Notes: generated from the letters alone by a model not told the origin. Counted from the stretch's first letter, positions 7,668 through 15,665 are shown. The stretch: 64,000 bases of DNA from Candidatus Uhrbacteria bacterium (GCA_016205975.1 JACQSK010000007.1:9869-73868); one strand, 5' to 3'. Program-made: numbers and translations.

Positions 7668-8812
7668 TTCTCCACCGCCCTTCACGCCTATTCCAGACGA
7701 TCGGTCAGCTTCGGTCAGCTGATTGGTTGTTGTTGCTCGCCGTGTTCACGCTGCTCCTGCTCGGACTCTCGGCGATCTACTCGGTGGAGCTCTCCCAGGA
7801 AGCCAGTACGTTTCTGCACATGAAAAAACAAGTGGTCGCGGCCCTCGTGGGCGTGGCCATCTTTTTATCTCTCGCGCTTTCCAACTACAAACTCCTGCAA
7901 AATTATTCCCTGGCGCTGTACTGCCTGTGCACGGGTCTGTTGGTGCTCGTGCTCATCGTGGGCGAGACGATCCGAGGCTCGACCGGCTGGTTCGTCTTAG
8001 GCGGTGTGAGCTTCCAGCCCGTGGAGATCATGAAGGTGAGCCTCGTCATCACACTCTCCACCTACTTTGCGCGCCGCGCCGTCAGACCGCTCTCCGTAAG
8101 AAGTTTGTGGCAGAGCGGACTCATGACGCTCCTGCCCGTGGGGCTGGTGCTGCTGCAACCCGACTTCGGTTCTGCATCCGTCCTCTTGGGCACCTGGTTT
8201 ATTTTTCTTCTGTTCGTGGGCATGCCCTGGCGCGCCATTGTTTCCATGGTGCTTCTGATGGCGGTCCTCTTTGGCGCGAGCTGGCTGTTTTTGTTTGCCG
8301 ACTACCAGCGCTCCCGCATCCTGACGTTCTTCGATCCAAGCGTGGACCCGCTGGGCCAAGGGTACAACGTGGCCCAAGCGATTATCGCCATCGGCTCGGG
8401 AGGCTGGCTGGGGAGCGGGTTAGGGTTTGGGACGCAGAGCCAGTTGAAGTTTTTGCCCGAGTCTCAGACGGATTTTATTTTTGCGGTGATTGCCGAGGAG
8501 CTTGGGTTCTTGGGGGTCATGCTTGTCTTGGTGTCGTTCGCATTCGTGTTCTACCGTCTCATCCGCCACGCCGCCCACGCGCACGACGACTTTACGAGCT
8601 ACCTGGTTTTGGGGTGCGGCACGATATTTTTCCTGCAGTTTTTTGTGAACATCGGGATGAACCTCGGCGTCTTTCCCGTGACAGGCATCGGCTTGCCCTG
8701 GGTGAGCTACGGAGGCAGCTCACTCATGGTCATGCTGGCCTTGGTGGGCATTGTGGAGAGCATCGCGATGCGTCGTCCTGGTGGGCAGGTAGGGAGGGAT
8801 ATGGTATCGTGA
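7664..8812 (+). CDS. rodA: Rod-shape SEDS protein RodA/FtsW family
   Basis: 382 aa polytopic membrane protein with about ten predicted helices. SEDS family motifs are clear: LLQPDFGSASVLLGTW, the RILTFFDPSVDPLGQGYN loop, QSQLKFLPESQTDFIFAVIAEELGF and TGIGLPWVSYGGSS near the C-terminus. SEDS proteins polymerise lipid II glycan strands together with a class B PBP. RodA rather than FtsW is favoured by the FLPESQTDFIF loop and the presence of mreB in the same window; the assignment is by family. It overlaps the upstream gene by 4 nt. Confidence 0.9.
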   Translation: MILHRPSRLFQTIGQLRSADWLLLLAVFTLLLLGLSAIYSVELSQEASTFLHMKKQVVAALVGVAIFLSLALSNYKLLQNYSLALYCLCTGLLVLVLIVGETIRGSTGWFVLGGVSFQPVEIMKVSLVITLSTYFARRAVRPLSVRSLWQSGLMTLLPVGLVLLQPDFGSASVLLGTWFIFLLFVGMPWRAIVSMVLLMAVLFGASWLFLFADYQRSRILTFFDPSVDPLGQGYNVAQAIIAIGSGGWLGSGLGFGTQSQLKFLPESQTDFIFAVIAEELGFLGVMLVLVSFAFVFYRLIRHAAHAHDDFTSYLVLGCGTIFFLQFFVNIGMNLGVFPVTGIGLPWVSYGGSSLMVMLALVGIVESIAMRRPGGQVGRDMVS

Positions 8813-8841
8813 GCTTAAGGATTCCTAATCGTTTTTCTCCT

Positions 8842-9243
8842 ATGTCTACCAACGACCTGTGGAACGAAGGATTGAAACTTGTTTCTTTCTGTCCCGTGTG
8901 CGAGACGCGCTACAACCCGATGGAGGCGCGCGCACTTTCAGGGGCAGGGGAGACGCAGCTCTTGCACGTGCAATGCCGCAAGTGTCAGAACTCCATTCTG
9001 GCGCTCGTGCATGTGAATCAGACAGGCGCCAGCTCCGTGGGGCTGTTGACGGACTTGGGGTTTGACGATGTCGTTCGTTTCCGCGCGCAACGCGTGGTGA
9101 GCATTGACGACGTGATCGAGGCACACCAATTTTTGGAAGAGGCGCACTGGGAGGAAGCGCTGGGCGTCGCGTATCGAGATCAGGTGACGCAGGTCATGAG
9201 GAAGCGGGAAAAACATTTTCAAGAACAGCGGGCAGCGCGGTAA
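8842..9243 (+). CDS. Small zinc-ribbon protein, unknown function
   Basis: 133 aa. The first half has two CxxC knuckles (FCPVCETRY near residue 17 and CRKCQ near residue 45), consistent with one bound zinc. The second half is helical and charged and ends in a basic tail (MRKREKHFQEQRAAR). No enzyme motif is seen. The ATG follows CTCCT-ATG without a Shine-Dalgarno site, 29 nt after rodA, so it may ride on the rodA transcript. A nucleic-acid-binding or adaptor role is possible but not shown. Confidence 0.7.
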   Translation: MSTNDLWNEGLKLVSFCPVCETRYNPMEARALSGAGETQLLHVQCRKCQNSILALVHVNQTGASSVGLLTDLGFDDVVRFRAQRVVSIDDVIEAHQFLEEAHWEEALGVAYRDQVTQVMRKREKHFQEQRAAR

Positions 9244-9254
9244 TCGTCCTCGCC

Positions 9255-9283
9255 TTGACTATTTTGTAGCGGTCTTGCACAAT
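9255..9283 (+). promoter_or_regulatory. Promoter of rplY
   Basis: TTGACT (9255-9260), a 17-nt spacer and CACAAT (9278-9283) give a leader of about 15 nt before the ATG at 9306. Confidence 0.65.
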
Positions 9284-9305
9284 GGGGCCGCTATTCTATT
9301 TTTCT

Positions 9306-9995
9306 ATGAATACTCTCACTCTGGAAGCCCAAGCTCGAACGCAGAAAGGCCGTAAAACGAACACGCTGCGCGCCCAAGGGCTCGTCCCGGCGGTTGTCTA
9401 CGGTTCTGGAACGGAGCCTCAGTCGATCGTGATCGATCGCAATCAGTTTGCCAAAATGTACAAAGCCGCCGGAGAGTCTTCCCTTGTGGAATTGGTGATC
9501 GACGGCCATGATGCTTTGCACGTGCTCATCCATGACTATCAGATCGAGCCGCTGCGCGACGAGGTGACGCACGTTGATTTTCAGTCTGTGGACATGAAGA
9601 AAGAAATCGAAGCCGAGATTCAGTTGAAGCTCGTGGGTGAGTCGCCGGCTGTGAAAGCCTTGGGCGGAACGCTCATGACGTCCGTGAACGAAGTGCGGGT
9701 GAAGTGTTTGCCTTCCAAGCTTGTGCGCGACATCGAAGTCGACATCAGCGCGCTCTCCACCTTTGACGATGTGATCCGTCTGAAGGATCTCGTGATTCCG
9801 GAGGGTGTCGTCATCCTGGACGATTTGAACCTGTCCGTGGCCAGCGTTTCCGCGCCACGCTCTGAGGAAGAGCTGAAGGCCTTGGATGAAGCCGTTGTGG
9901 AAGACGTGGCTGCCGTGGCCGTGGAGAAGAAAGAAGAAGCACCGGCGGAAGGCGAAGAGGCCGCTGCTCCTGCTCAGAAGAATGAGAAAGAATAA
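9306..9995 (+). CDS. rplY: Large ribosomal subunit protein bL25, TL5/CTC form
   Basis: 229 aa, the long form with a C-terminal beta domain. L25 binds 5S rRNA. The N-terminal domain shows QARTQKGRKTNTLRAQGLVPAVVYG, the family signature, and HDYQIEPLRDEVTHVDFQSVD; the C-terminal domain contains VKCLPSKLVRDIEVDISAL. The last roughly 35 residues are acidic and alanine-rich (VAVEKKEEAPAEGEE), as is common in this family. I start at the ATG giving MNTLTLEAQ. The DUF3048 gene starts 1 nt after its stop. Confidence 0.93.
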   Translation: MNTLTLEAQARTQKGRKTNTLRAQGLVPAVVYGSGTEPQSIVIDRNQFAKMYKAAGESSLVELVIDGHDALHVLIHDYQIEPLRDEVTHVDFQSVDMKKEIEAEIQLKLVGESPAVKALGGTLMTSVNEVRVKCLPSKLVRDIEVDISALSTFDDVIRLKDLVIPEGVVILDDLNLSVASVSAPRSEEELKALDEAVVEDVAAVAVEKKEEAPAEGEEAAAPAQKNEKE

Positions 9996-9996
9996 C

Positions 9997-11067
9997 ATGC
10001 GCATCAAGGAGGTCATAAGGCGTTTGAAGAAAACCGACCGGCTTACGTTGGTCGGTCTTCTTATTGTGGCGGCCCTGTGCGTCTTGGTCGCCCTCGTGCT
10101 GCCGAAGTTCGTTTATCGATCTTTTTTCCAAGCGGATGAAGCGCAGGAGGCGGCGAGTACGGCACTCTTTCGACATCCGCTCACGGGGGAGGCGCTCTTG
10201 GAACCGCTGACAGAGTTGCCGCAGGTGGCGGGCGTCATGATCGACAACCACGAGGATGCGTGGCCACCGACAGGGATCGATCAAGCGTTTCTGGTGATCG
10301 AAGCGCCAGTCGAGGCGGGGATTCCTCGCATGCTGGCGTTTTTCAGCGAGGAGCAAACCGTGGAGCAGATCGGTCCTGTTCGATCAGCTCGTCCGTATTA
10401 TTTGGATTGGGCAAACGAACTTGATGCGCTGTATTCCCACGTGGGTGGCTCTAACGCGGCACTTGACCTGATTGCCTCGGGAGGGACATTCGACATGAAT
10501 CAATACTGGTGGGGTGAGTATTTTTGGCGAGCGAATGGAAATCGGTTTGCCCCCCATAACGTGTTTACGTCGACGGAATCATTGCGAGCGTTTTATTTGT
10601 TGCGCGAGGAGGCCGGTGTGGCGCCGACAAGACTGTATGATGTTTGGTCGTGGAAAGATCCAGAACCTACAGGCAAGGATGGTGTGGGTCTCTATGTCGA
10701 CTTCTGGGCGCCGGTGTATACCGTTGATTGGGAGTATGATGGGGAGTCTGGGCAGTACTTGAGATCGCAATTTGGGAGGCCTCATGAGGTCGAGTCTGGT
10801 GATCGGATTGTTGCCGATAACGTGGCGGTCGTGGTAACAGAGATTGAAGTCATCGATAACGTCGGACGACGAGAGATTCGTACACTGGGAGAAGGGGAGG
10901 GGTATGTGCTTCAGGATGGGATCGTGATCGAGGCGACGTGGAAGAAACCGTCCAAATCAGAACGACTCAAATTTTACAACCGCGCGACCGGTGAGGAGAT
11001 CGCCATGAACGCCGGGATTACGTGGATCGAGGTGGTGGGGGATGAGGAAGATATTCGAATCGAGTAA
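9997..11067 (+). CDS. DUF3048 domain (YerB-like) membrane-anchored protein
   Basis: 356 aa. A basic N-terminus and one transmembrane helix (about residues 18-40) precede an extracytoplasmic domain. Recognisable DUF3048 pieces are GVMIDNHEDAWPPTGIDQAFLVIEAPVEAGIPRML broken over residues 79-115, then QIGPVRSARPYYLDWANE and LYSHVGGSNAALDLI. The family includes the B. subtilis lipoprotein YerB; its biochemical role is unknown. The downstream 22-bp palindrome with T-run is a good terminator. The base before the ATG is C, one of few exceptions to the T-ATG rule here. Confidence 0.85.
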   Translation: MRIKEVIRRLKKTDRLTLVGLLIVAALCVLVALVLPKFVYRSFFQADEAQEAASTALFRHPLTGEALLEPLTELPQVAGVMIDNHEDAWPPTGIDQAFLVIEAPVEAGIPRMLAFFSEEQTVEQIGPVRSARPYYLDWANELDALYSHVGGSNAALDLIASGGTFDMNQYWWGEYFWRANGNRFAPHNVFTSTESLRAFYLLREEAGVAPTRLYDVWSWKDPEPTGKDGVGLYVDFWAPVYTVDWEYDGESGQYLRSQFGRPHEVESGDRIVADNVAVVVTEIEVIDNVGRREIRTLGEGEGYVLQDGIVIEATWKKPSKSERLKFYNRATGEEIAMNAGITWIEVVGDEEDIRIE

Positions 11068-11082
11068 GAAATCAAAGGACAC

Positions 11083-11105
11083 AAAAGTCACATATGTGAC
11101 TTTTT
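11083..11105. terminator. Terminator after DUF3048 gene, palindromic
   Basis: A perfect 22-bp palindrome with half-site AAAAGTCACAT, followed on the plus strand by TTTTT. It can act in both directions but lies 16 nt after the plus-strand stop. Confidence 0.75.
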
Positions 11106-11122
11106 GGTTGATGACAACATTT

Positions 11123-11138
11123 TTTCGTAGGTACGAAA
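11123..11138. repeat. Palindrome TTTCGTA-NN-TACGAAA, copy 2
   Basis: TTTCGTAGGTACGAAA followed by TTTTGTC. This is the 6639 element in inverse orientation, with the flanking ACAAAA and AAAAAA retained and only the central two bases changed. It lies between the convergent DUF3048 and EamA genes, so a promoter role here is unlikely. Confidence 0.6.
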
Positions 11139-11230
11139 TTTTGTCGTCAAAAAGAAATGACCCAGGTTGGGTCAGTTGGAGGAAGCGAAGCGACGCTTGC
11201 GTGCCTCGCGTGAGAGGTAAGGTGACGTTC

Positions 11231-11653
11231 CTACTTGACCATGAGCCAGGTGCCGGCGACGGCCAGGCACAGACCCAGGAGCTTGGTGGCGGGGAACGGT
11301 TCACGGAAGATGAGCGCACCGACGATCGTCACGAAGACGACCATGAGGGTGAGCGCCGCGGGGGCGTAGCTCGACATCCCGAACTGCTGGTCGGTTATGA
11401 GCCGGGTGTAGGCGATCATGCCGATCCCGTTGGCGATGCCGGCGAGTGCGAGCAGGCCCAGGGTGTGGCTCGAAGGGACGGCGCTCAACTCCTGGCGATA
11501 GAAGATCGCACAGAGAAATGCGGTGCCGCCCATGACCAGGAACCCGGTCCAGGCGTTGTTCGTGCCCGCGAATCGGGCGATCATCGGCCAGGAGCCAAAG
11601 CCCACGGCGGTCATGAGGCACAGGATCAGGCCGTTGTTCATGAGTGCGTTCAT
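11231..11653 (-). CDS. EamA-domain small-molecule transporter, single-domain
   Basis: 140 aa with four to five predicted helices, the size of one EamA (DMT superfamily) half. Typical features are the ATG-proximal helix LCLMTAVGFGSWPMIARF, AYTRLITDQQFGMSSYAPAALT and the closing EPFPATKLLGLCLAVAGTWLM, which resembles the EmrE/EamA end pattern. Such half-size proteins usually dimerise. Substrate unknown. It has a strong Shine-Dalgarno site (GGAGGACTCCGAA-ATG) and its own TTGACA/CATACT promoter, so it belongs to the stand-alone cassette class. Confidence 0.8.
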   Translation of the reverse strand: MNALMNNGLILCLMTAVGFGSWPMIARFAGTNNAWTGFLVMGGTAFLCAIFYRQELSAVPSSHTLGLLALAGIANGIGMIAYTRLITDQQFGMSSYAPAALTLMVVFVTIVGALIFREPFPATKLLGLCLAVAGTWLMVK

Positions 11654-11715
11654 TTCGGAGTCCTCCGTGCCAGCTCCTGGTGAGCCAGCCGATCACGTTG
11701 AATCGTGAACGCACG

Positions 11716-11744
11716 AGTATGCGTCAAAACGGGAAGGATGTCAA
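11716..11744 (-). promoter_or_regulatory. Promoter of the EamA gene
   Basis: Minus strand TTGACA (11739-11744), a 17-nt spacer and CATACT (11716-11721). Confidence 0.7.
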
Positions 11745-11774
11745 TCAAAACACCCGTCATTGTGAGGCGGGGTT

Positions 11775-12683
11775 TTATATGTGCACCTCGATCACTCGGT
11801 CATCCCCATGCAGATCTTTATGCGTCTCGAGTTTGGCGCTGGGGAAATTATGGAGGATGAGTTTTTCTGCCGCTTGGCGTTGCTCGGGGTCGATCTCGAT
11901 CAACACGATGAGATCGCGGGGGAGGATCTTGCGGTGGTCACGCAGTTGGCGAAACAGTTCCCAGTACGCATCAAGTCCATCGGCACCGGCACGCAGAGCG
12001 ATTTCTGGCTCGTGGCGCACCTCAGCTTGGAGATTGTCCATGCGAGCTTGCGATAGGTAAGGGAGGTTGGCTGTGAGTAAGAGCGTCTTAAATGGATAGA
12101 CGGACGAGGTCTGCACATTTGTCTGACCTCGGATTGTCTTGAAAATGCGCACGATCGGCTCGGCAAGGTTGCCCGTCTGGAAGTCGACGGTTGTCTGAGG
12201 GACGAGGATATCGGCATTTTTTTTGGCGACTGCCAGGGCGTTTTCGTCGATGTCGACCGCGATGACAGGAAGATTCGTCTCCGAGGCAAGCGTGATAGCG
12301 ATCGCGCCTGATCCCGTACCGAGATCCGCGATAAGGGTGCGCTCAGGATCCTTGTCCGCGAGAACTTTGATCGCCAGCTCAATCATCGTCTCGGTTTCTG
12401 GTCGTGGAATGAGGACGTGTTTATCTACAATGAAGTCACGTCCATAGAAGGCCTTCTTTCCGACCAGGTACGCCACAGGCTCCCGATCCTCACGCCGATC
12501 CACAAGTTCGAAGAATTTTTCTTCTTGGTGCGACTTGAGCTTGTCGGCGAAGTGCGCGAACAGCCAGGCCTTGGAGGTGTCCAGACTGAAGGCAAGCAAA
12601 ATTTCTGCGTCGAGCATGGGGGAGTCGACGCTGGCTTTGCGTAGTTTATTGTTGGCCCATTGGAGGGCTTCCATGATGGTCAT
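11775..12683 (-). CDS. prmC: Release factor glutamine methyltransferase PrmC
   Basis: 302 aa. PrmC methylates the glutamine of the GGQ motif in RF1/RF2. The N-terminal helical domain is followed by LVGKKAFYGRDFIVDKHVLIPRPET (split around residues 74-96), the SAM-binding DLGTGSGAIA (from residue 120), DIDENAL, and the substrate motif, here NLPY (206-209) instead of the classic NPPY. NLPY variants keep the Asn and Tyr that contact the glutamine. I start at ATG 12683; a second ATG nine bases on is possible. The start follows a C-rich leader behind TATACT. prfA lies 1.5 kb upstream on the same strand. Confidence 0.9.
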   Translation of the reverse strand: MTIMEALQWANNKLRKASVDSPMLDAEILLAFSLDTSKAWLFAHFADKLKSHQEEKFFELVDRREDREPVAYLVGKKAFYGRDFIVDKHVLIPRPETETMIELAIKVLADKDPERTLIADLGTGSGAIAITLASETNLPVIAVDIDENALAVAKKNADILVPQTTVDFQTGNLAEPIVRIFKTIRGQTNVQTSSVYPFKTLLLTANLPYLSQARMDNLQAEVRHEPEIALRAGADGLDAYWELFRQLRDHRKILPRDLIVLIEIDPEQRQAAEKLILHNFPSAKLETHKDLHGDDRVIEVHI

Positions 12684-12716
12684 AGGGAGGAGGGGGACAG
12701 AGGGCGGCAAAGGGGA

Positions 12717-12722
12717 GTATAG
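12717..12722 (-). promoter_or_regulatory. -10 box and C-rich leader of prmC
   Basis: Minus strand TATACT at about 12717-12722, then a pyrimidine-rich leader of roughly 30 nt ending CCCCCTCCTCCCT-ATG. The -35 would overlap the terminator of the upstream RNA. The same C-rich leader is found before dcd and metK. Confidence 0.45.
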
Positions 12723-12723
12723 C

Positions 12724-12755
12724 AAAAAAAAGGACTCAGGCCTTAGCATGAGTCC
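12724..12755 (-). terminator. Terminator of the large structured RNA
   Basis: Minus strand GGACTCA-(10 nt)-TGAGTCC followed by eight T. It ends no protein gene; the only transcript it can end is the one crossing 12756-13450. Confidence 0.88.
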
Positions 12756-13450
12756 GAGTTTCCAACGGCGGAGGGGGTGGAAGGTGGAAACCTTGGCCTG
12801 GGAGATTGAGGCGCAAGCGTCTCGTTCAGATCCAGGTTTTTGGTCATGCGCCTTCCATCCCTCCGTCGCTCTCGGGGACGGCTTGGGTCGTCAGCTTTTG
12901 GTTATTACTGAAGACGTTTGCCCTCGTGATCTTCCTGTTGCGTTTAGCATCGCCATCCTTCCGAAGAAGAACCCTGTTGCGTTCAGGACTACCCGAAGGT
13001 AATCGAGAGACGCGACAGACGCTGCTTTTATAGCTGGCCCGACATTGCTGCCAAGCCCAGGGGTGTTCAGGAGTTTATCCTCGAGCCCTCATATGGTTCA
13101 CCCGGAGTCGGCCTAGGCATTGCTGCGAGGCTTTCTCAGCGAGTTCCTTTTGAGGGGGTTGATCAACGTTACGAGTGGAGGTCCAGGATTTGGCGGCTGA
13201 TGTTGTTCCCGTTCGTCCGGGGGAGAAAGTCACCTCTCAACCCTTTCCTTCAGGACACCAGCGGTGCCATGACTCTTAGCCACGGCCGTAGCCAGAGTGT
13301 CTGTCCCTTTGTCGATCGGCTGATCGAGAGTCGTTTCAGGCGAGTGCCAGCCGAAGCTGATTCACGCCGTTCACGGCTCCAGGTTCGCGTCCTTGCGGAC
13401 GCTAGGCCGGGGGTTTCAGCTTTCGCTTATCGCCATCCGACGGTAACGAC
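12724..13450 (-). ncRNA. Large structured noncoding RNA, about 720 nt, family unrecognised
   Basis: The roughly 800-bp gap between prmC and the nucleotidyltransferase has no convincing coding frame. The minus strand has a promoter (13454-13480) at one end and an intrinsic terminator at the other. In between, perfect or near-perfect hairpins follow each other: GCGTCC-GCAA-GGACGC (13387-13402, GNRA loop), GCCGT-GA-ACGGC (13366-13377), CAGC-TTCG-GCTG (13348-13359), CGATC-AGCC-GATCG (13313-13326), CACC-GCT-GGTG (13256-13266), ACC-TTCG-GGT (12991-13000), TTC-TTCG-GAA (12959-12968), CCGTC/GACGG (12863-12881) and GAGACGC-TT-GCGCCTC (12808-12823). A 14-nt sequence CTRAACGCAACAGG occurs twice, 39 nt apart. 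I see no RNase P, tmRNA, SRP, 6S or group I/II intron core motifs. Confidence 0.75.
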
Positions 13451-13451
13451 C

Positions 13452-13480
13452 ATGTTATAGGATCAGAGAAAATGCGTCAA
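13452..13480 (-). promoter_or_regulatory. Promoter of the large RNA
   Basis: Minus strand TTGACG (13475-13480) and TATAAC (13454-13459, 15-nt spacer) or TAACAT (13452-13457, 17-nt spacer). It sits between the nucleotidyltransferase stop and the structured region. Confidence 0.6.
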
Positions 13481-13497
13481 GGGCAGATACCCATAGG

Positions 13498-14157
13498 TTA
13501 TCCACAGAGGCGCTTACGAGCGGCTTCCAGCTCTTGCGCGGTTCCCACTGGCAACCAGAAGTTCGCTTGAACGCCAGCGATCTGGCTGGTTTTTGCGAGC
13601 ACGGCAAGCGTTTGTGGAAGTCCGAACTCGGTAAACTCGCTTACATGGATTTCAACAGGCGACACTTGAAAGAAAGAATCGTTGAGCAGGTAGGCGCCGC
13701 ACACGGCATTGCGGCCAGGCGCGAGCTCTCTGAAGTGTCCTTGCTCGATCACGGCGGCGGCTTTGAGGTCATGATCCGACAGGTGATAGAGAAGAGCCAG
13801 GTCATGGGCACAGAGCCGTTCGAGGTCTTCTTTCCGATACAGGTCGTCGCCGTTGACCACCAGGAACGGACGTCGGAGATGGCTGCGCAGCAAGTGAACC
13901 GCGCCGGCGGTTCCTGAGAGCGGTTCTTGGATCACGTAGCGGATGGGCGTGTTGCGCCAGGCCGTGCCCAGATATGCCATAAGGTCTTCACGCAGATGGT
14001 TCACAACCACAAACAACTCGTCGACATTCTCCGGCAGCGCTGAAAGCACATGCGCGATGAGTGGTTTCCCGCAGATGTCGATGAGCGGTTTGGGGGTTTC
14101 GTGCGTGAGAGGCCGCAGGCGCGCGCCTTTGCCGGCCGCGAGGATGACCGCTTGCAT
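13498..14157 (-). CDS. Sugar-1-phosphate nucleotidyltransferase family protein
   Basis: 219 aa. The N-terminus MQAVILAAGKGARLRPLTHETPKPLI is the NTP_transferase signature with the G-x-G-x-R-x5-T-x-x-x-P-K-x-L pattern, followed by VVVNHLREDLMAYLG and the metal-binding VVNGDDLY. It is shorter than RmlA and GlmU and has no left-handed helix, so it is a stand-alone nucleotidylyltransferase of the mannose-1-phosphate guanylyltransferase or MurNAc-1-phosphate uridylyltransferase kind. Substrate not determined. I use the ATG at 14157, which overlaps the prfA stop by only a few bases and has T at -1; a TTG two codons upstream is possible. Confidence 0.85.
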   Translation of the reverse strand: MQAVILAAGKGARLRPLTHETPKPLIDICGKPLIAHVLSALPENVDELFVVVNHLREDLMAYLGTAWRNTPIRYVIQEPLSGTAGAVHLLRSHLRRPFLVVNGDDLYRKEDLERLCAHDLALLYHLSDHDLKAAAVIEQGHFRELAPGRNAVCGAYLLNDSFFQVSPVEIHVSEFTEFGLPQTLAVLAKTSQIAGVQANFWLPVGTAQELEAARKRLCG

Positions 14158-14159
14158 AC

Positions 14160-15230
14160 TCAAGATTGTTCCAAACGCGCGGCCACCTCGGCTTTTTTCA
14201 GCGCGAGGATGATCGGTTCCAGCCCTCCGTTCATGATGGCCGTGATGTTGTGGAAGTTTTCCTGGATGCGATGGTCGGTCACGCGGTCCTGGGGGAAGTT
14301 GTATGTGCGGATTTTTTCCGAGCGGTCGCCGGTGCCGATCTGTCCGCGCCGCGCCTCCACGCGTTCTTTCTGGATCCGCTCTTGTTCGCCGGCGTAGACG
14401 CGGGCGCGGATGATCGACAGCGCGCGTTCTTTATTTTGTTTGAAGCTGCGTTCTTCCTGGCAGTACACCATGATGCCGGTAGGCAGGTGCGTGACGCGCA
14501 CGGCCGAGTAGGTCGTGTTCACGCTCTGGCCTCCCGCGCCTTGCGAGGTTGTGGCTTCGATCTTCAAGTCCTCTGGACGGATTTTGATGTCGAGCTCCTC
14601 CACCTCCGGTAGGATCGCCACGGTGACAGTGGAGGTATGCACGCGGCCAGCCTTTTCCGTTTCCGGCACGCGCTGCACGCGATGCACGCCGCTTTCATAT
14701 TTCAGCTGGCTGTACGCGTTCTCGCCCTTGATTTCAAAAATGACTTCTTTGTAGCCGCCCACGTCGTTTCGGTTGGTTGAGATAAGTTCCGTTTTCCACT
14801 TGTGCGCCTCGGCAAAAAGCGTGTAGCCGCGCATGAGCTCGGCGGCAAACAGCGAGGACTCGTCGCCGCCCGCGCCCGCGCGGATTTCGACGATGATGCT
14901 TTTCTTGTCCATGGGGTCGGGCGGGATGAGTGCGACGGTCAGCTCCTGTTCCAGCGCGAGGATGCGCGGCTCCAAGAGAGTGAGTTCCTCCTGCATGAGC
15001 TCCAAGAGCTCGGTGTCTTTGGACTGTGCGAGCGCTGACTTGGCTTCTTCCCGGTCTGCGAGCGCACGCTCGTAGCGCGAGCCGATCTCGACGATTTCTT
15101 TTTCGTCTTGGTAGAGGGAGTTCACTTCGCGCAGTTTGCGCGGATCAGAAAGCGTCTCCTGAGCGCTGAGCTTGGATTCGAGTTCGGTCAGGCGCGCGCG
15201 GTGCGCGGTGAGTTGGTCGGTGAGAGACAT
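14160..15230 (-). CDS. prfA: Peptide chain release factor 1
   Basis: 356 aa class I release factor for UAA/UAG. It contains the GGQ loop (TSQGAGGQSVNTTYSAVRVTH, split at residue 237 region) that triggers peptidyl-tRNA hydrolysis and is the substrate of PrmC, also encoded here. RF1 identity over RF2 rests on the sequence around VQRVPETEKAGRVHTST and the full-length N-terminal helical domain. It starts after the rpmE terminator, so it should have its own promoter, and its stop is coupled to the nucleotidyltransferase start. Confidence 0.95.
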   Translation of the reverse strand: MSLTDQLTAHRARLTELESKLSAQETLSDPRKLREVNSLYQDEKEIVEIGSRYERALADREEAKSALAQSKDTELLELMQEELTLLEPRILALEQELTVALIPPDPMDKKSIIVEIRAGAGGDESSLFAAELMRGYTLFAEAHKWKTELISTNRNDVGGYKEVIFEIKGENAYSQLKYESGVHRVQRVPETEKAGRVHTSTVTVAILPEVEELDIKIRPEDLKIEATTSQGAGGQSVNTTYSAVRVTHLPTGIMVYCQEERSFKQNKERALSIIRARVYAGEQERIQKERVEARRGQIGTGDRSEKIRTYNFPQDRVTDHRIQENFHNITAIMNGGLEPIILALKKAEVAARLEQS

Positions 15231-15235
15231 AATCG

Positions 15236-15263
15236 AAAAGCGTCCAAAGGAAAGGACGCTTTT
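15236..15263 (-). terminator. Terminator of rpmE
   Basis: Minus strand AAAAGCGTCC-(8 nt)-GGACGCTTTT followed by CGATT, a 10-bp stem. It lies between rpmE and prfA. Confidence 0.75.
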
Positions 15264-15276
15264 GATTGTACCATTT

Positions 15277-15570
15277 TTACGCGGCGGATTTTTCTTTCTC
15301 CTCGCGCTTGGCGACTTTCCGGGCCGTGCGTTTGATCTTCTTGGCTTTTTTGCCAGTGACCTCTACGACTTTTCTGGTCGCGCGTTCCTGGAACTTCTCC
15401 ACGCGGCGGGCCGTGTCGATGATCTTCTGCTTGCCCGTGTAGAACGGGTGGCAGGCGGCGCACAGCTCTACTTGAATATCCTCGCGCGTTGAGCCGATTT
15501 CGTAGACCGTCCCGCAGGCGCAAGTGATCTTGGCGTTGGGGAAGTACTCTGGGTGGATGTCTTTTTTCAT
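15277..15570 (-). CDS. rpmE: Large ribosomal subunit protein bL31
   Basis: 97 aa. The first 60 residues are L31: MKKDIHPEYFPNAKITC, then CACGTVYEIGSTREDIQVELC with the CxC and CxxC zinc ligands (zinc-containing, type A), and HPFYTGKQKIIDTARRVEKF. About 30 extra basic residues (KKAKKIKRTARKVAKREEKEK) extend the C-terminus and may contact rRNA. The ATG at 15570 gives the canonical start. Confidence 0.95.
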   Translation of the reverse strand: MKKDIHPEYFPNAKITCACGTVYEIGSTREDIQVELCAACHPFYTGKQKIIDTARRVEKFQERATRKVVEVTGKKAKKIKRTARKVAKREEKEKSAA

Positions 15571-15665
15571 AGTGGGCGCACACGGGAATATGTGCTTAAC
15601 GGCCAGAGAATAACAGGGCGCTCTGAGGTTGTCAATTACCCGTTCGTGCCTCATGATGCGGCCGT

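Noticed and set aside
7723..8841. Upstream extension of the zinc-ribbon gene through rodA
   Set aside because: The frame stays open by chance across rodA; the ATG at 8842 has the usual T-ATG context and gives a compact zinc-ribbon protein.
12724..13450. RNase P RNA, tmRNA or intron
   Set aside because: No GAGGAAAGTCC/ACAGAAA pair, no tRNA-like CCA end or T-arm, and no group II domain V or group I core. A GCAAACGTC segment resembles a tmRNA resume codon, but the frame behind it does not end in an LAA-type tag.
13498..13506. DnaA box TTATCCACA
   Set aside because: A single site overlapping the stop codon of the nucleotidyltransferase gene, with no cluster, AT-rich region or dnaA/dnaN nearby.
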